Below are positions 22,167-34,468 of a DNA stretch of 64,000 nucleotides, in pieces. Position 1 is the stretch's first letter. Each line of letters starts with the position of its first letter. Under the pieces are notes generated by a model. It made no database searches and had not been told where the DNA came from. It was given only the letters and a program-made list of their open reading frames with translations. This stretch comes from Oidiodendron maius Zn (lineage: Eukaryota; Ascomycota; Leotiomycetes; Myxotrichaceae), in NCBI GenBank assembly GCA_000827325.1, contig KN832872.1:2108001-2172000 (forward strand), given 5' to 3'. The translations under genes and the position numbers were made by a program.

Positions 22167-22775
22167 ATGTCTACCCCTTCCTAGCAAAAGAAGCATAAAC
22201 AGTTTGCTTTAGGAAATTATATAGCTTGTATAGGAATTGAAATATCGCCCTACTCTTTTTATAAGAAGAACAAGAAGAAATATATAATTCTTCTGATAGA
22301 CATTCCCTGCTGTTTGGAGTATATATATGTTGGAAAGAAGTATAATGTTAAGGGTATCCCTACTAGTAACTAGAAGGCTATAGAGTGTAAAGAGTTCTGT
22401 CTTGATATTATAGAGATACTAGCTAAAGACTCCTTCTATAAAGCTTAGTTAGCCCTGAACAAGGCTATCAACTATCTTGCTAGGTTATATCAACAAAAGA
22501 AATTCCTCTGGAGGTATACTAGCAATATACTTAATTACAGTCTTAAAACTATAGATAAGTTAGATACAGTAGAGGAAAAGGAGATATACAAGAAGGAAGA
22601 GGCTAATCGCTAAGTCCTTACTCTAGCTAGCTCTACTGATATATTAGGTAGCCTTTTAAGCAACCTGTTAGATTTTACTGATATAGCTTTTAATCCTAAT
22701 CTATCTATCTTACCTTCTTTCTAGGACTTGATTAATATTAGTAGAGAAACTTCTTTAAAAGCCCTGGATAGTTAA
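22167..22775 (+). pseudogene. Accessory reading frame antisense to gypsy B pol (remnant)
   Basis: Between the left LTR and the end of pol, the plus strand carries a protein-like region opposite in direction to gag-pol. Readable pieces include KKHKQFALGNYIACIGIE and LIDIPCCLEYIYVGKKY, followed by a Lys/Glu-rich coiled stretch. I recall proteins of this type (MSTPSRQKKHKQ-like start, a Cys-pair motif, then a coiled coil) annotated many times over in Aspergillus and related genomes. The copy is broken and treated as a fossil. The function in the element is unknown; a nucleic-acid-binding accessory protein is a guess. Confidence 0.5.
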
Positions 22776-25700
22776 GATTTCCCTCTAGTTCCTATAAATT
22801 ATCTGTTTAACTATATCCTTTCTATTTGATTAAGTACTCTTACTAACCTTTTATAGTTGTTCTAGTATCTAGGATTCTCTTAATCTTATATTCTCCTGGA
22901 TCGTTTTCTGATTAGAGTTCAGCTTATATTACTACTAGTATATCTCCCTTTACTAGTTCTAGTAGAGATATATAGAATATAGAGTAGAGTCTAGAGTTCT
23001 TAAGTAGCTATAGTTTATAATTAATAGATCTAACCTTTTCTAGAATTTTGAATAGTCCTAGTTTCTTGAAGTCTAGTTTATTGCTTAATTGTTTGGTTTT
23101 AATGTTCCTTTATAGTAGGTATACTTTATCCCTCTCTTTTAGTAAAGGTCCTATACTATACTTTTTATTAGTATTTACTATAGTTTACTACTAGCCAAAT
23201 ATAATGTCTTTTATAAGCTATTCCCTTAGTTGTTGTAGTTTATTTATAAACACTCTAGATAGTTCTGCTTTTTCCTTATCTTTTCTTGGCTATCTATATA
23301 CCTCTAGTTTATAGCTAAAGTTAGTAAAGAAAGGTAAAGTCTCTATTACTTTGCTTTTTGTGCTATTATAAGCAAACTATACTAGTAGCAGTTATTCTAT
23401 CTAATTATTTTATTTATAGTTAATATAGTTTTTTAAATACTACTCTAAGGTTTAGTTTAGTTATTCTGTTTAACTATCTGTTTAAGGGTAGAATACTATT
23501 AATAGTTTATAGTTTGCTTCTAGTCTTGCTATAAGAGATTACTAGAATTTTAAGATAAATAGCTTATCTCTATCTAAGATTATTTCTTCTAGTAGTCTAT
23601 ACTAACTAAGAATAATCTTTAGGAATATATATACTAATTCTAGAGTATTACTACTTTCCTTATAGGGTATAAAGTACCTATATTTGGTTAATCTATCTAT
23701 TACTATCTATATTAAGTTATAAATAACCTTAGTTATTAGTTCCTTTAATAGTAGAAGTTTAATAATAAAATTAAAGGTAATAGATTTCTATACTCTATCT
23801 AGTATTAGTAGTAGTTATAGTAGCCTATAGAGGGTATATTGGTTTGTCTTGCTTTTATTATATAAAATATATTCCTCTACTACTTTCTCTATCTCCTTCC
23901 TTATATCTAGAAAGTAGTAGTCTCTTACTAGTCTTTTAAGGGTTCTTGTAATTCTTTAGTGTCTATATACTAGGAGTATATATTGCCTCTATACAAAATC
24001 TTTTCTTATCCTAGTTAGGATATAGATAAGGCCCTTAAATTATAATATACTCTAGTAATCGATTAGGAAGTCTATAGTTAGTTCTTTTAGAACTCTTTAT
24101 ATATTCTTGTCTATTAAGTATATACCCTTGATTATCTTCTCTAATTATATATCCTCTATAACTAAGATTATAGCTAATAGCTTATAGTTATATTCTATAC
24201 CTTTATCCTTAGTTTATAATATTGCTTAGGGCCTTTCTATAGGTTTCCTGGTATAGTCCTATTATTGGCTTAAAGTATTAGCCCTAGCGTTCTCTAATCC
24301 TTTCCTATATACTATAACAAAGTTATAGGCTAATAATGCTTTAGACTATTGGACTTGTCTTTAGTTTAGGATCTTGGTTATAGTAAAGGAAGTAAGGTTC
24401 TTATAATCTATCTAGATCTATACCTGATATATAGATCCTTTAAGATAAACTCTCTATTGTTTATATATAACAACTATTACTAATAGTTCTTTATTATATA
24501 TATTATAGTTTAATTTAGTTAGTAATAGTTTATATAAGTAGTATATAATTAGTCTTAACTTCCCTTGCTTATTGACTTATCCTAGATAAGCTCTAATAGT
24601 AAAGTCAGATATATCTGTTTCTAGAATAATTTTCTGTTTTAGATTAAAGGTAACAAGTATTAGTGCTTGTATAAATTTGTATTTAAGTATATTAAGGGCT
24701 TTTTAGGCTGTCTTATTCTATACAAATTTCTGGTCCTTTTTTATTAATTCTATTAAGGGTATTATTACCTTTAAGTAATCCTAGATAAACTATTAATAGA
24801 AGTTAGTAAATCCTAAGAAGGATTATACTTCCTTGATAGTTTATAGGACTAGCTACTTAAGGATAGCCTTCACTTTTTCTTTATTTATCCTAATTCTATT
24901 TTCTCTAATAATATATTCTAGGAACTTAAGTTCCTTTTTATAAAACTTGTATTTTCCTGGTTTAATTAGTAGTCTTGCTTGCTTAATCTTATCTAGTATT
25001 TTCTTAATATATTTAATATACTTAGTTAGTATCTTAGAGAATATAAGGATATTATCCAAATAAGCAACTATAAAGATATTAAGATATTTATATAGCTAGT
25101 TATTAATCATTCACTAATAGATTATAGGGGTATTAATTAGTCCTTTCTATATAACTAGAGTCTTATAGAGACTATAGTAGGTATAGAACGCTATTTTCTA
25201 TTCCTTGCCCTTCTTTATTTTTACTATATAATATACTCTCTATATATCAAGACTTATAAAGTATTTAGCTCCTTAAAGTCTATTATATAATTTATTAATT
25301 AGTAGTAGTATATATCTATCCTTAATAATAATATTGTTTAGCTGTCTATAGTCTATATATAGCTATAGGTTACTGTTCTTTTTTAGTATAAATAGGACTA
25401 GGCTTGCTACTGATAATATAGATAGTTATATAAATCCTTTTATTAGGTTCTTATTAATAAATTTCTTAAGAATCTCTAACTCCTTTTCTAATATCTAGTA
25501 TAATAGTCTAAAAGGAGATATCTTTCTAGGCTTAATAGATATCCTATAATCCTATAGCTAGTGTTTCAGAAGTATCTTGTTTATAGATACTTCTTAGAAT
25601 AGTAGCTTATATTCCTTATATACTACTAGAATTTGCTTTAGTATAGAGGTCTAAGCTAGATCCTCTTTCTCTTTAGTAATTGTATATAACTGCTTATAGG

Positions 25701-28121
25701 GTAGAAGTCCTATCTTTCCTTTAGATACTATACTATTGCTTCTATACTAGTATTGGTTTATAGTAATATATTCCTTTATCTAGTTGATTTAGAGGTTATA
25801 GAATTATAACTAAGGTATACTAAGTATTACCTTATAAGTATCTATAGTAACAATATTAAATTGAATCTCTTTAGTATATCCCCTTAATACAATTATTGAT
25901 AATTTCTTAGTCTTATAGGTTACTATTCCTTTATTAGATCCGATTTCTCCTCTATTAATAAGGAGTAGTTAGTATAGTGCTTTCTTTTCTAAAGCCTAAT
26001 ATCTTCCTTATATAACTGTTTATATATTAATAAAGTTGCCTATTGCTCCTAAGTCTATTAATACTCTAAACGTTTATCCTTTTATAAGGATATTCAGGAA
26101 AATCTAGTATCCCTTTCCTACTATATTTAGTTCTTTATATAGTCTTCTATAGCCTTACTAGTATCTTAATACAGGCCTTCTTATATTAATACTAACTAGT
26201 TTTTTGACTCTATTCCAGCTTTATTAATATAAGTTATTAAGGTTCAGGGTATTTTTGTCTAATAGACTAGTTTCTTCTTTTTGGGCTAATATCCTACCTC
26301 CTTTTTACTGGATTTATATATTATATACTTATTGGTATAGCAGAAGCTCCAAGCAAGTTCTCTATATTAAGGGTAATTAGTCCTTATAATATTCTTGGCT
26401 TTTCTATATTCCTCTAGCTGTTGTTCTATAAGTTTCTTCTTCTTGATTAATCTATTAAATTCTTGTCTTAGATAGGGTAGGAGGTTAATATTTATAGCTA
26501 ATTTATCTTAGTATTACTGGCTCCTTTTAATATTTAGCTCTACTGCTTTATCTATTTCTTCTATCTGTTTCTTGATTATAAATTCTAGATATATTATATC
26601 AGTATAGTAGTACCTTATAGATTCTATAATATCTTCTACCTTATTGATTAATAGTACTAGGTTCCCTTTATAATCCCTATATTGTTTCTTGATTTAATTT
26701 ATTATATTATAGAAGTTATCCTTAGACTCTTTAAGGTATTTCTATATAGATACTAATCCTGCTAGTATATAGATATCCCTTTCTTCTTGTCTTGTTATAT
26801 TTGATATCTTTTAGGAGGATATCTCTTTAGATTCTATTTGCTTTTCCTCTAGCTCTAGATCTAGAGTTGCTTACCCCTATAAGCCCTCTAAATCTTTAGT
26901 ATCTAAAGAATTACTGTTTATATTATTGCCTTTTGTTTCTATAAAATTGACTACTGCTAGGCTTTATAAAATATACTTATAGTTGTCTTTACTATCTAGG
27001 TCTGCTTCTACTAACTCCTCTATCTAAATAGCCTAGTCTTCCTGTTCTGAGAATAAGGACAATAATTAAGATACTGGTATATAGGCCTAAGCGCTAAAAG
27101 TTCCTATAAAGCTTAACTTCTTATAAGGGCTAAATGTTATTCCTATAAAGGAGGTATTATACTCTATTAGTCTATTATAGCCACTACAGCTTATAGCATT
27201 AACCTTACCTCTATATAGTCCTTTTTGTTTGCTTCCTTCTAACCTATAGTTATATACTATATAACTAGGTTTCCTATATTAGAAGTATAATTTCTTCTCT
27301 ATATAGTTTTATTGTTCCTGGAGTAATAGTTCCTTTCTATATATAGTATTAAGTTCTATTAGTTAAGGGCTATAGTGGTTTCTATAATTATACTACTTTT
27401 TAGAGGTTAGGTTATAGAACCCTTTTTTCTTCTAGACCCTTTTATAGAATCGATTATTGATATATATAGTATCCTTAGTTAGCTCTCTAAACAAATCAGG
27501 GAAGTCTACTCTAGATAGTTTATCCTTTATAACTTCTTTTAGCCCTTTATAATATTTGTCCTTAAGTACTATATCGTTCTATCCTGTTTTAATAGAATAT
27601 CTATTAAACTCTACTATATATATAGCTATAGACCCTTTTTATTTCAGGGACTAGATCTTTCTGACTGCTTGTTTGATTTTATTGAAATCTCTAAAGGTAT
27701 AGTTAAGTCTCTCTAAAAATCCTTTAAAGGTTATAAAGATATAGTATGTCTCTACCCTTATTTCAGCTATTACCTACCCTTATAGGCTGGTGTTAGTAAG
27801 GTAGTCCTGTATAAATCCTTTAATCTAGTTTAATACTTCTCCCTTAAGGAGGGTGATAGTATATAATATTCTTTTAGTTAAAGAGGCGAAACATTAGGTA
27901 TAGAAGGTTAGGTATAAGTTCAGTTAGACAAGGAAGCCCTTAAGCTTAGACTTCTCCCTAGAGTAGACCTAAGGTATTTCTATCTTAATACCCTTGTTTA
28001 GTAATCCTACAAGCGGTTTAATCGCTTGGTACTTACTGGTGGAACTTTCTCCTTTAATAGAAGATATATTAACTTCTTAATAATGATAGTATATCAGTAC
28101 TTAAGATTAGAGTGCTTAAAG

Positions 28122-28445
28122 TATAATGATAGCTTATACCTGGTATTAGGTAAGTTATTAAATAGATTAGATAAGGCAGGGATACTATCAAGTCAAGAAG
28201 TAATATATAGACTTAGTAAGTTACTAAAGTAGTATTAAGATACTTTATTTGAGTTAAACATGAAGCTTCTATTTACTAAGGAATATATACTGTTTATATA
28301 GAACTTTTGTTCCTGATTAGACTGCTATAGACTACTATAGACTGATAGTCCCTAGCAGTCCTTCCTTACATATAATGTTCCCCTATAGTTCTCTATATAG
28401 AGTTCTACTAAGCCTCAGGCTATAGTTAAGTATATGTTTATAATA
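28122..28445 (-). repeat. Gypsy B right LTR
   Basis: 324 bp, collinear with the left LTR. It is far more AT-rich because nearly every difference is a transition toward A or T. Confidence 0.85.
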
Positions 28446-28450
28446 CTAGT

Positions 28451-31400
28451 TATAATATAGTTATAATATAAGCTCCTCTTATATACTATATAATATACTA
28501 ATCCTTTAGAGTAACTATCTTATATATTATATCTCTTATATTAGCTAAGTTAGTAGTATATATAGTAACTAGTTATAGATTCTTATATTAATACTCTTAT
28601 ATAAGGGCTATTAAGCCTTCCTTCTTAAGTATTATATTACTACTATTAAACTTAAATAGATATAATTAAGTAAGAAGCTCTCTCTCTTTAGATAGAAACT
28701 AAGCCTTCTTAAGTTTATTAATCTTATTAATTACAAAGGTATTATTATAGAGAATAAAGGTATTATCTATCTAGATTCCTATAATCCTAAAGTCTAAGTT
28801 ATTGTTACTAGTTATATATAAGAGATAAGAGTTATATATTAACTAATTTATATATAGCTTCTTAATATAGTAAGAGTAGTATATATTGAACTAGTAGTTA
28901 CTAGCCTCTAGTACTCTATATAAAGGCTTAATTACCTATAATATTAATCTATCCTTAAGTCTAAGCTTTACTAGTAGTTATATAAAGAAGTCTTAATTAA
29001 GTTAAGTCTTAGACTAAATATAGGCTTATATAATATCTTATAAGTAAAGGGAATTGTCTAGAAGAGCTACTATAAGTACTAGTATTAGTCTCTAGCTAAT
29101 ATATTAAATAGTTAGCAATTAAGTTAAGACTATACTCTTCTTAGTATCCTAGTAAGCCTAGATAACTAGTCTAGACTTCTTAAAGGCCTTATCTGTTCTA
29201 GAGTTCTTAATCTTATTAATAAATCAAGAGTTAAAGATTCTAATACTATATAGTATATCCTTAATATCGACTACTTTGAATATACTACTTTTAAGTAAAC
29301 TATTTAGCTTCTTATAGTAGGAGACTATAAAAGATAGTAGAGCTAAAGTAGGTAATAATATTAGAGTATTATCTTAGATAAATATTAATATATTAGTAAT
29401 ATTCTATTTAAACTAGACTAGCAATTGTCTTATATACTATAATTGAACCTACTACTTAGTTTAAAGGCTTTAAAGGCTTGTATTAGCCTGTTCTAGATCT
29501 AGATCTAGTTCTAACTCTAATTCTAGCTCTAATTCTAACTACTCTTATAAGAAAGGTTTAACTACTATAGTCCTAAATTCAATAGAGCTATATAGTAGCT
29601 ATACTCTATATATCTCTCTATTAATATCTAGTAGTTTAAAAGGTCTAATCTATTTACTACTCTATTCTATATTATCTTCTTACTAGACTAGGATATCTAA
29701 GTTAAATAGTATATTATAAATAGTACTAGTATCTAGTCTATTATATTACCTTAGAGCCTCTTTAACCTATATTTAAGTCCTAATCCTTATAACCTCTTCT
29801 ATTACCTTATATATAGCTATTATATATTATATAATCAAGGGTATTAGTAGATTAAGATTAGTTATTTATAGATAAGCTCTAAAGACTAAAAGGGTTAGGA
29901 CTAGTCTACTAGGACTAGCTATATTATTAATAGCTTTAACTACTATCTATAAGGTAATATCCTTTATAATATCAGGATACTCTTTAGTAATAATTTAATA
30001 TATATAATATAGGATTAGATAAGTATATTTAACTAGTCTAATAGACTAATATACCTCTACTAGAATACTTTTAGTTAATATAGCTATAGACTAAGTATAT
30101 TATTAAAACTCTCTACTAATAAAGTTCTTTCTAGTATTATAAGTAATAAACTTAAGTAGTTTAATATATATATTAATCTAGTAAAGCCTTAATATATTCT
30201 ATATATATTTAGCTAATATATCCTTTAGCTATCTAGCTATCTAGAAGTATATAGCTTTATTAATAATATATAAGACTAGCTATCTATTAATATATATAAT
30301 ATCGATATATATAAAGTAGTTAAAATCAAGGTTCTAGTTATTATATAGTATAAATTTAAATCTACTAGATAATTTACTATACTTCTAGTAGTAGAAATAG
30401 AACTTATTTAGTTAATATAGTATCTTCTTATTGATATTATTATATCTAGAGTATTCTAATACTTTATATAATCTATCTACTAAAGGGTAGCTAAATTGCT
30501 AGTATAGCTATTAAAGTTTAGTTATAGTTAGATAATATAAGTTATATTTAAAGGATTTATATATATATAAATATAGAGTCTAAGTCTATAATATAAAGGG
30601 GTAGCTAAATTATCTGATTATTAGAATAGTCTTTATTAGTATAACTAAAAGGTCTTTAAAGTTATTATAATAGACTCTAAGTATATCTATATCCTTAAGA
30701 TATAATAGGAAGGGTATATTAGCCTTAATAATATAGAATTTAGCTTATCTGACTAATATATCAACTATAATTGATCTAATTAATAGTATTAATCTAATTC
30801 TAAACTATATATTAACTACCTCTATCTTTATAGTATTAATTAAGATACTAGTATTTAACCTTTAGTATACTAGATATTAACTATAATCTACTATTAACCT
30901 CTTTAAGGCTCTAGTATCAATTATAATACTATAGAATATATTAGATATATATTAGCTAGTTATAGTATATATAAATAGATCCAAATTAGTATATATAATA
31001 TCTTTATTCTTTTAAATAAAAGTATATATAAGTGATTGATTTATTAGATTAATTATAATATTAAAGACTCTTTATAGTTATAGTATTCTAAAGGAGATAA
31101 TAAAGTACTCTACTAGCTTTAGATTAGTCTAGTTATTTGATAATATATTAGTAACTATAAGGGCCTTAATAGCTTTATTAATTAAGTCAAGATTATCCTT
31201 ATTATTATCTATACTCTTATAGTCTATAATATATTACTTAGTATACTTATTAAAGTATTAGTTAAATCTAGCTTTAAACTTCCTTCTAGACTCTTCTTAC
31301 TCTTCTTTTAAGTAGTTTAATAACTAGTAGCCTTCCTTATTATATATAAAGTAGTACTTCTTTTTCTTCTAATCCTTATTACTAAATCAAGACTATCCTT

Positions 31401-31853
31401 TATACTAGTTCTTATTATAGGATAATTGAAAGAGATATTATAAATAATATTATTAATCTATAAAGAACTAATTAGTCTTACTACTACTACTATTTGACTT
31501 CTTCTAGATTATAATTAAAGACTATAAATTATTAATAAAGCCTACTAGAGTATTTAAGAGTCTAAAATATATATATTAATAGACTAGTAGATCTTGATAT
31601 ATATTAATAAGCTTATTATAAAGAAACTTATCTATATATAGGTTAGTATCTAGACTATATTATAGATACTAAAGCTCCTTAATTAATAAGTATAGATAGT
31701 CCTTAGTTGATTTGCTTATATTCTTCTATATTATAGTCTTTAATATAATCAAGTTCTACTATTCTAATACTCTATACTTATATTTAAGGCCTTTAAAGTA
31801 ATTATATATAGAGTTATAGATCTAGTTAAAGAAGAGGTTATATATCTGAATAG
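28451..31853 (-). other. Element A internal sequence (reverse transcriptase side and upstream parts), remnant
   Basis: This extremely AT-rich stretch has no open frame of note. On the minus strand near 28.45-28.85 kb, weak but ordered similarity to copia reverse transcriptase remains. The rest lies where integrase and gag would be expected and is too decayed to divide further. Confidence 0.5.
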
Positions 31854-32015
31854 TATAACAGCCCAGCTACTATAAGCTTCACAAGGGAGGCAGTAGCTAG
31901 CAATGATGCTGTATTGACGAAGATACTAAAGTAAGGAGCAACTAGCTAGGTGCGCAGAGGTTTAATATAAGTGCAAACGCAGACCTCCTAGCCACGTGAC
32001 GCATGTGCCGTCACA
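31854..32015 (-). repeat. Element D LTR, left copy
   Basis: 162 bp, TATAACAGCCCAGC..GTGCCGTCACA. Its opening words (AACAGCC, GGCTACTATAAGCTTCAC-like) resemble those of the gypsy C LTR, suggesting related families. Confidence 0.85.
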
Positions 32016-32049
32016 TTACCCCCTCCTTGAAGAAAGCTGGCCACCAGCG

Positions 32050-32489
32050 TTATATTTCGCCCTTTTGCAACCTCTCTAGTTCATCACCAGTATCCCACTC
32101 ATCATCCGAACCAGTATTTAACTCAGTTGGGTCAAGGGCAGCCAGATCAACAGGGTTCCTCCTGAAGGCAACCTGCTTCCTAGCCTCTGGCTTATGTGGC
32201 TGCAATAGGCATGAGCCTACCCAGTGATCGTATGAGCCGCATCGCACACAGCGTCCTTGTTCCCGATATTGATCCCTACATGCAGGTGATATTGAGCGTG
32301 CATAAGGAGCGTTGTTATCAGTATTGATAATAGTACTAGGGCCAGTCTCAATTGCAGCAATATCAAGGGCATTGATCCCTATAGAGCTGATTTCTATAGA
32401 ATCATTGCGTTGCAGGACTTGTGGCGTACAAGGGTAGTGATGATTACTAGAATGGTTACTAGAATCAGAGGCAGGTATAAGGGCAAATA

Positions 32490-32520
<31 letters not shown>

Positions 32521-33117
32521 TCGACCTGCAAGCTGTTGAACGACCCGGACGAAATCAGGATACCTTTGTGGAAGGGTCAGCTGTTGGTTCAGTCGGTTGC
32601 GAGTTGCAGGGCTTAGCCCTTTCCGGAACACTGAAATTTTGTTTATATCTGGCCAGTCCTGGCCGCGCACCTCATACAGGGTGCGCTCAAACTTCGATAT
32701 GTATACCGGAATCGAGTCAGTGCCCTGTTGCAGAGAGAGTAGCTTATCCTCAGCCTCCTGAATCTTATTCGGATTATCGTAGACCCGTAAGAGTTGTGCC
32801 AGAATTGTATTATAGTCCCACGATTCAGATTCTTCAGCTTATACGAGCTGCAGCAGCACCATGGCTTGTACGTGACTGTCGAGGTTCAGGAACACGTAGT
32901 AGAATTGAGCGATAGGGTCACCGATTGCTATACCATCAACGCGTAGCTTAGCTCTGATTGAGGGGAGCCATATATCGAATCGCTGGGTTGAGCCATTGAA
33001 TTTATCAGGGGCAGGGAGGGCTGGTTTCGGACGAGAATGCGAATGTAGGGTCTGAATTTCGAGATGTAGCTGCGTGATTTGAGCCTGCATGGCTGCTAGC
33101 TGCTGATGAGGGTCCAT
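32050..33117 (-). pseudogene. Gag-like region of element D
   Basis: The N-terminal side reads MDPHQQLAAMQAQITQLHL, a coiled start, then a capsid-like region (KFNGSTQRFDIWLPSIRAKL). The C-terminal side carries a Gly-Ser repeat and a zinc knuckle CVRCGSYDHWVGSC (CX2CX4HX4C). This is the layout of gypsy-type Gag nucleocapsid proteins. It is broken and no enzyme domain follows it. Confidence 0.75.
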
Positions 33118-33278
33118 TTAGCTGGTGGATAGAATCGAATTGGAAATAGATAAATAAATAAATGAAAACCTGGACGTATAGATTTGATTTTGTTTGAGCA
33201 CAGTCGCAACCGCTCGACCTGGGCATAGACCTGGAACCTGCTAGTTTTAATCCAAACCGGAAGGAGACTTTAGTATAG

Positions 33279-33440
33279 TATAACAGCCCAGCTACTATAA
33301 GCTTCACAAGGGAGGCAGTGGCTGGCAATGATACTATATTGACGAAGATACTAAAGTAAGGAGCAACTAGCTAGGTGTACAGAGGTTTAATATAAGTGCA
33401 AACGCAGACCTCCTAGCTATATAATGCATGTGCCATCACA
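33279..33440 (-). repeat. Element D LTR, right copy
   Basis: 162 bp, collinear with the left copy and followed by the AATAG duplication. Confidence 0.85.
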
Positions 33441-33445
33441 AATAG

Positions 33446-34173
33446 TCTCTTTAATACTTATATAGTAATAATTAAATACTAGACTTTATAGTATTATTAG
33501 ATAAGCTTTAGTCTTAATATTATCTAGTATATTAACTTTACTATAGAGGTTATAGAAGATAACTAGCTTATAATTAAAGTTATTGTTTTTACTACTATAT
33601 CTACTCTTATCTATATATATCTTTACTAGGTTTACAAGTTCTTTACTAAATAACTATTCCCTACTAGTTAACTGCTTTAGTTCCTTATTAACTAACTATA
33701 TATATTAGTAAAGATCTAGAAAATTAGAGAGATCTAGAGAATCTAGTAGATCTAGTATTATAGTCCTAGTATATATAAAGCTAGCTATATTATTCTATCT
33801 AAATATATAGTTGATTTAGGCTAAGTTGAATTATTCTATAGTTCTAATATACTCCTTAATCTCTTATATTATCTATTTAGCTAGCTCCTTTTCCTATAAT
33901 ATATTATATAGAGACTTAGTAACTATCTTATATCTATCTTTTCTTATTTATATACTATTTGTCTATAGTAATATATAGAGTTTTTGAATACCTGGTTAGT
34001 TATAGTCCTTGAAAGTAGCTATAGAGAAGCCTTTAAAGTCTTTCTAGTATAGCTTCTATAACTTATTATCCTAGAAGTTATAATAGATATATTTAGTAAT
34101 CTTAAATATAATATAGTTATTAATATCCTTACTAGTAGCCTTTATACTGATTCCCTTTAGCTATCTCTCTCTC
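33446..34173 (-). other. Element A internal fragment between D and C
   Basis: AT-rich, no recognisable domain. By position it belongs to the interior of element A. It ends in a CT-rich run where gypsy C inserted. Confidence 0.45.
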
Positions 34174-34468
34174 TATAATAGCCTGGCTACTATAAGCTTC
34201 ACGAAGGGAGACAGTGGCCAGTTAAGGTACTATATTGATAAAGACAATTAAACTAAGGAGAGAAAAGCTCTCTGGGCAAACGCTCAACTATATAAATACT
34301 GCTTGGCCCGGATTAAGCCTAGTGCCAAGGGGATGTAGCGAATCGCTGGCAGCCGCTCCGGCCTGCTAGTCCTAATCCGTTACAAATCCTCCTCAACTAC
34401 CACGTCTGGATCCTGGCCGCTGCTAGCCTGGCAGAACCACCCTGTCCTAGCCTGGCTAGGCCGTTACA
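34174..34468 (-). repeat. Gypsy C LTR, left copy
   Basis: 295 bp, TATAATAGCCTGGC..CCGTTACA. It is more AT-rich than the right copy through transitions. Confidence 0.85.

Larger units (their letters stand above)
16510..28445 (-). mobile_element. Ty3/gypsy element B, interrupted by copia-2
   Basis: LTRs of 324 bp lie at both ends. The left one is split by copia-2 (16510-16783 plus 22028-22077) and the right one is whole (28122-28445). Without copia-2 the element is about 6.7 kb. It reads on the minus strand: gag side near 26.3-28 kb, reverse transcriptase with its YxDD-type box near 25.05 kb, and integrase side near 23-24.5 kb, which is the gypsy order. The flanking pentamers are CTATT and CTAGT, so the duplication is imperfect. 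Strongly RIP-like and full of breaks, it is a fossil. An additional open frame runs on the opposite strand near its 3' end. Confidence 0.8.
31854..33440 (-). mobile_element. Short gag-only LTR element D (TR-GAG-like, non-autonomous)
   Basis: Two 162 bp LTRs (31854-32015 and 33279-33440) and a perfect AATAG duplication (31849-31853 and 33441-33445) define a 1,587 bp element. Its only coding content is a gag-like region on the minus strand. There is no room for protease, reverse transcriptase, RNase H or integrase, so it must be mobilised by another element. Unlike its neighbours, the interior is GC-balanced and lightly mutated, with about one break in gag. The LTRs differ at about ten sites, all transitions. 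Treated as a fossil. Confidence 0.8.

Noticed and set aside
32490-32522. A microsatellite (AACCAG/GAACCA hexamer repeats)
   Set aside because: It is the coding DNA for the Gly-Ser run of the element D Gag and needs no separate feature.
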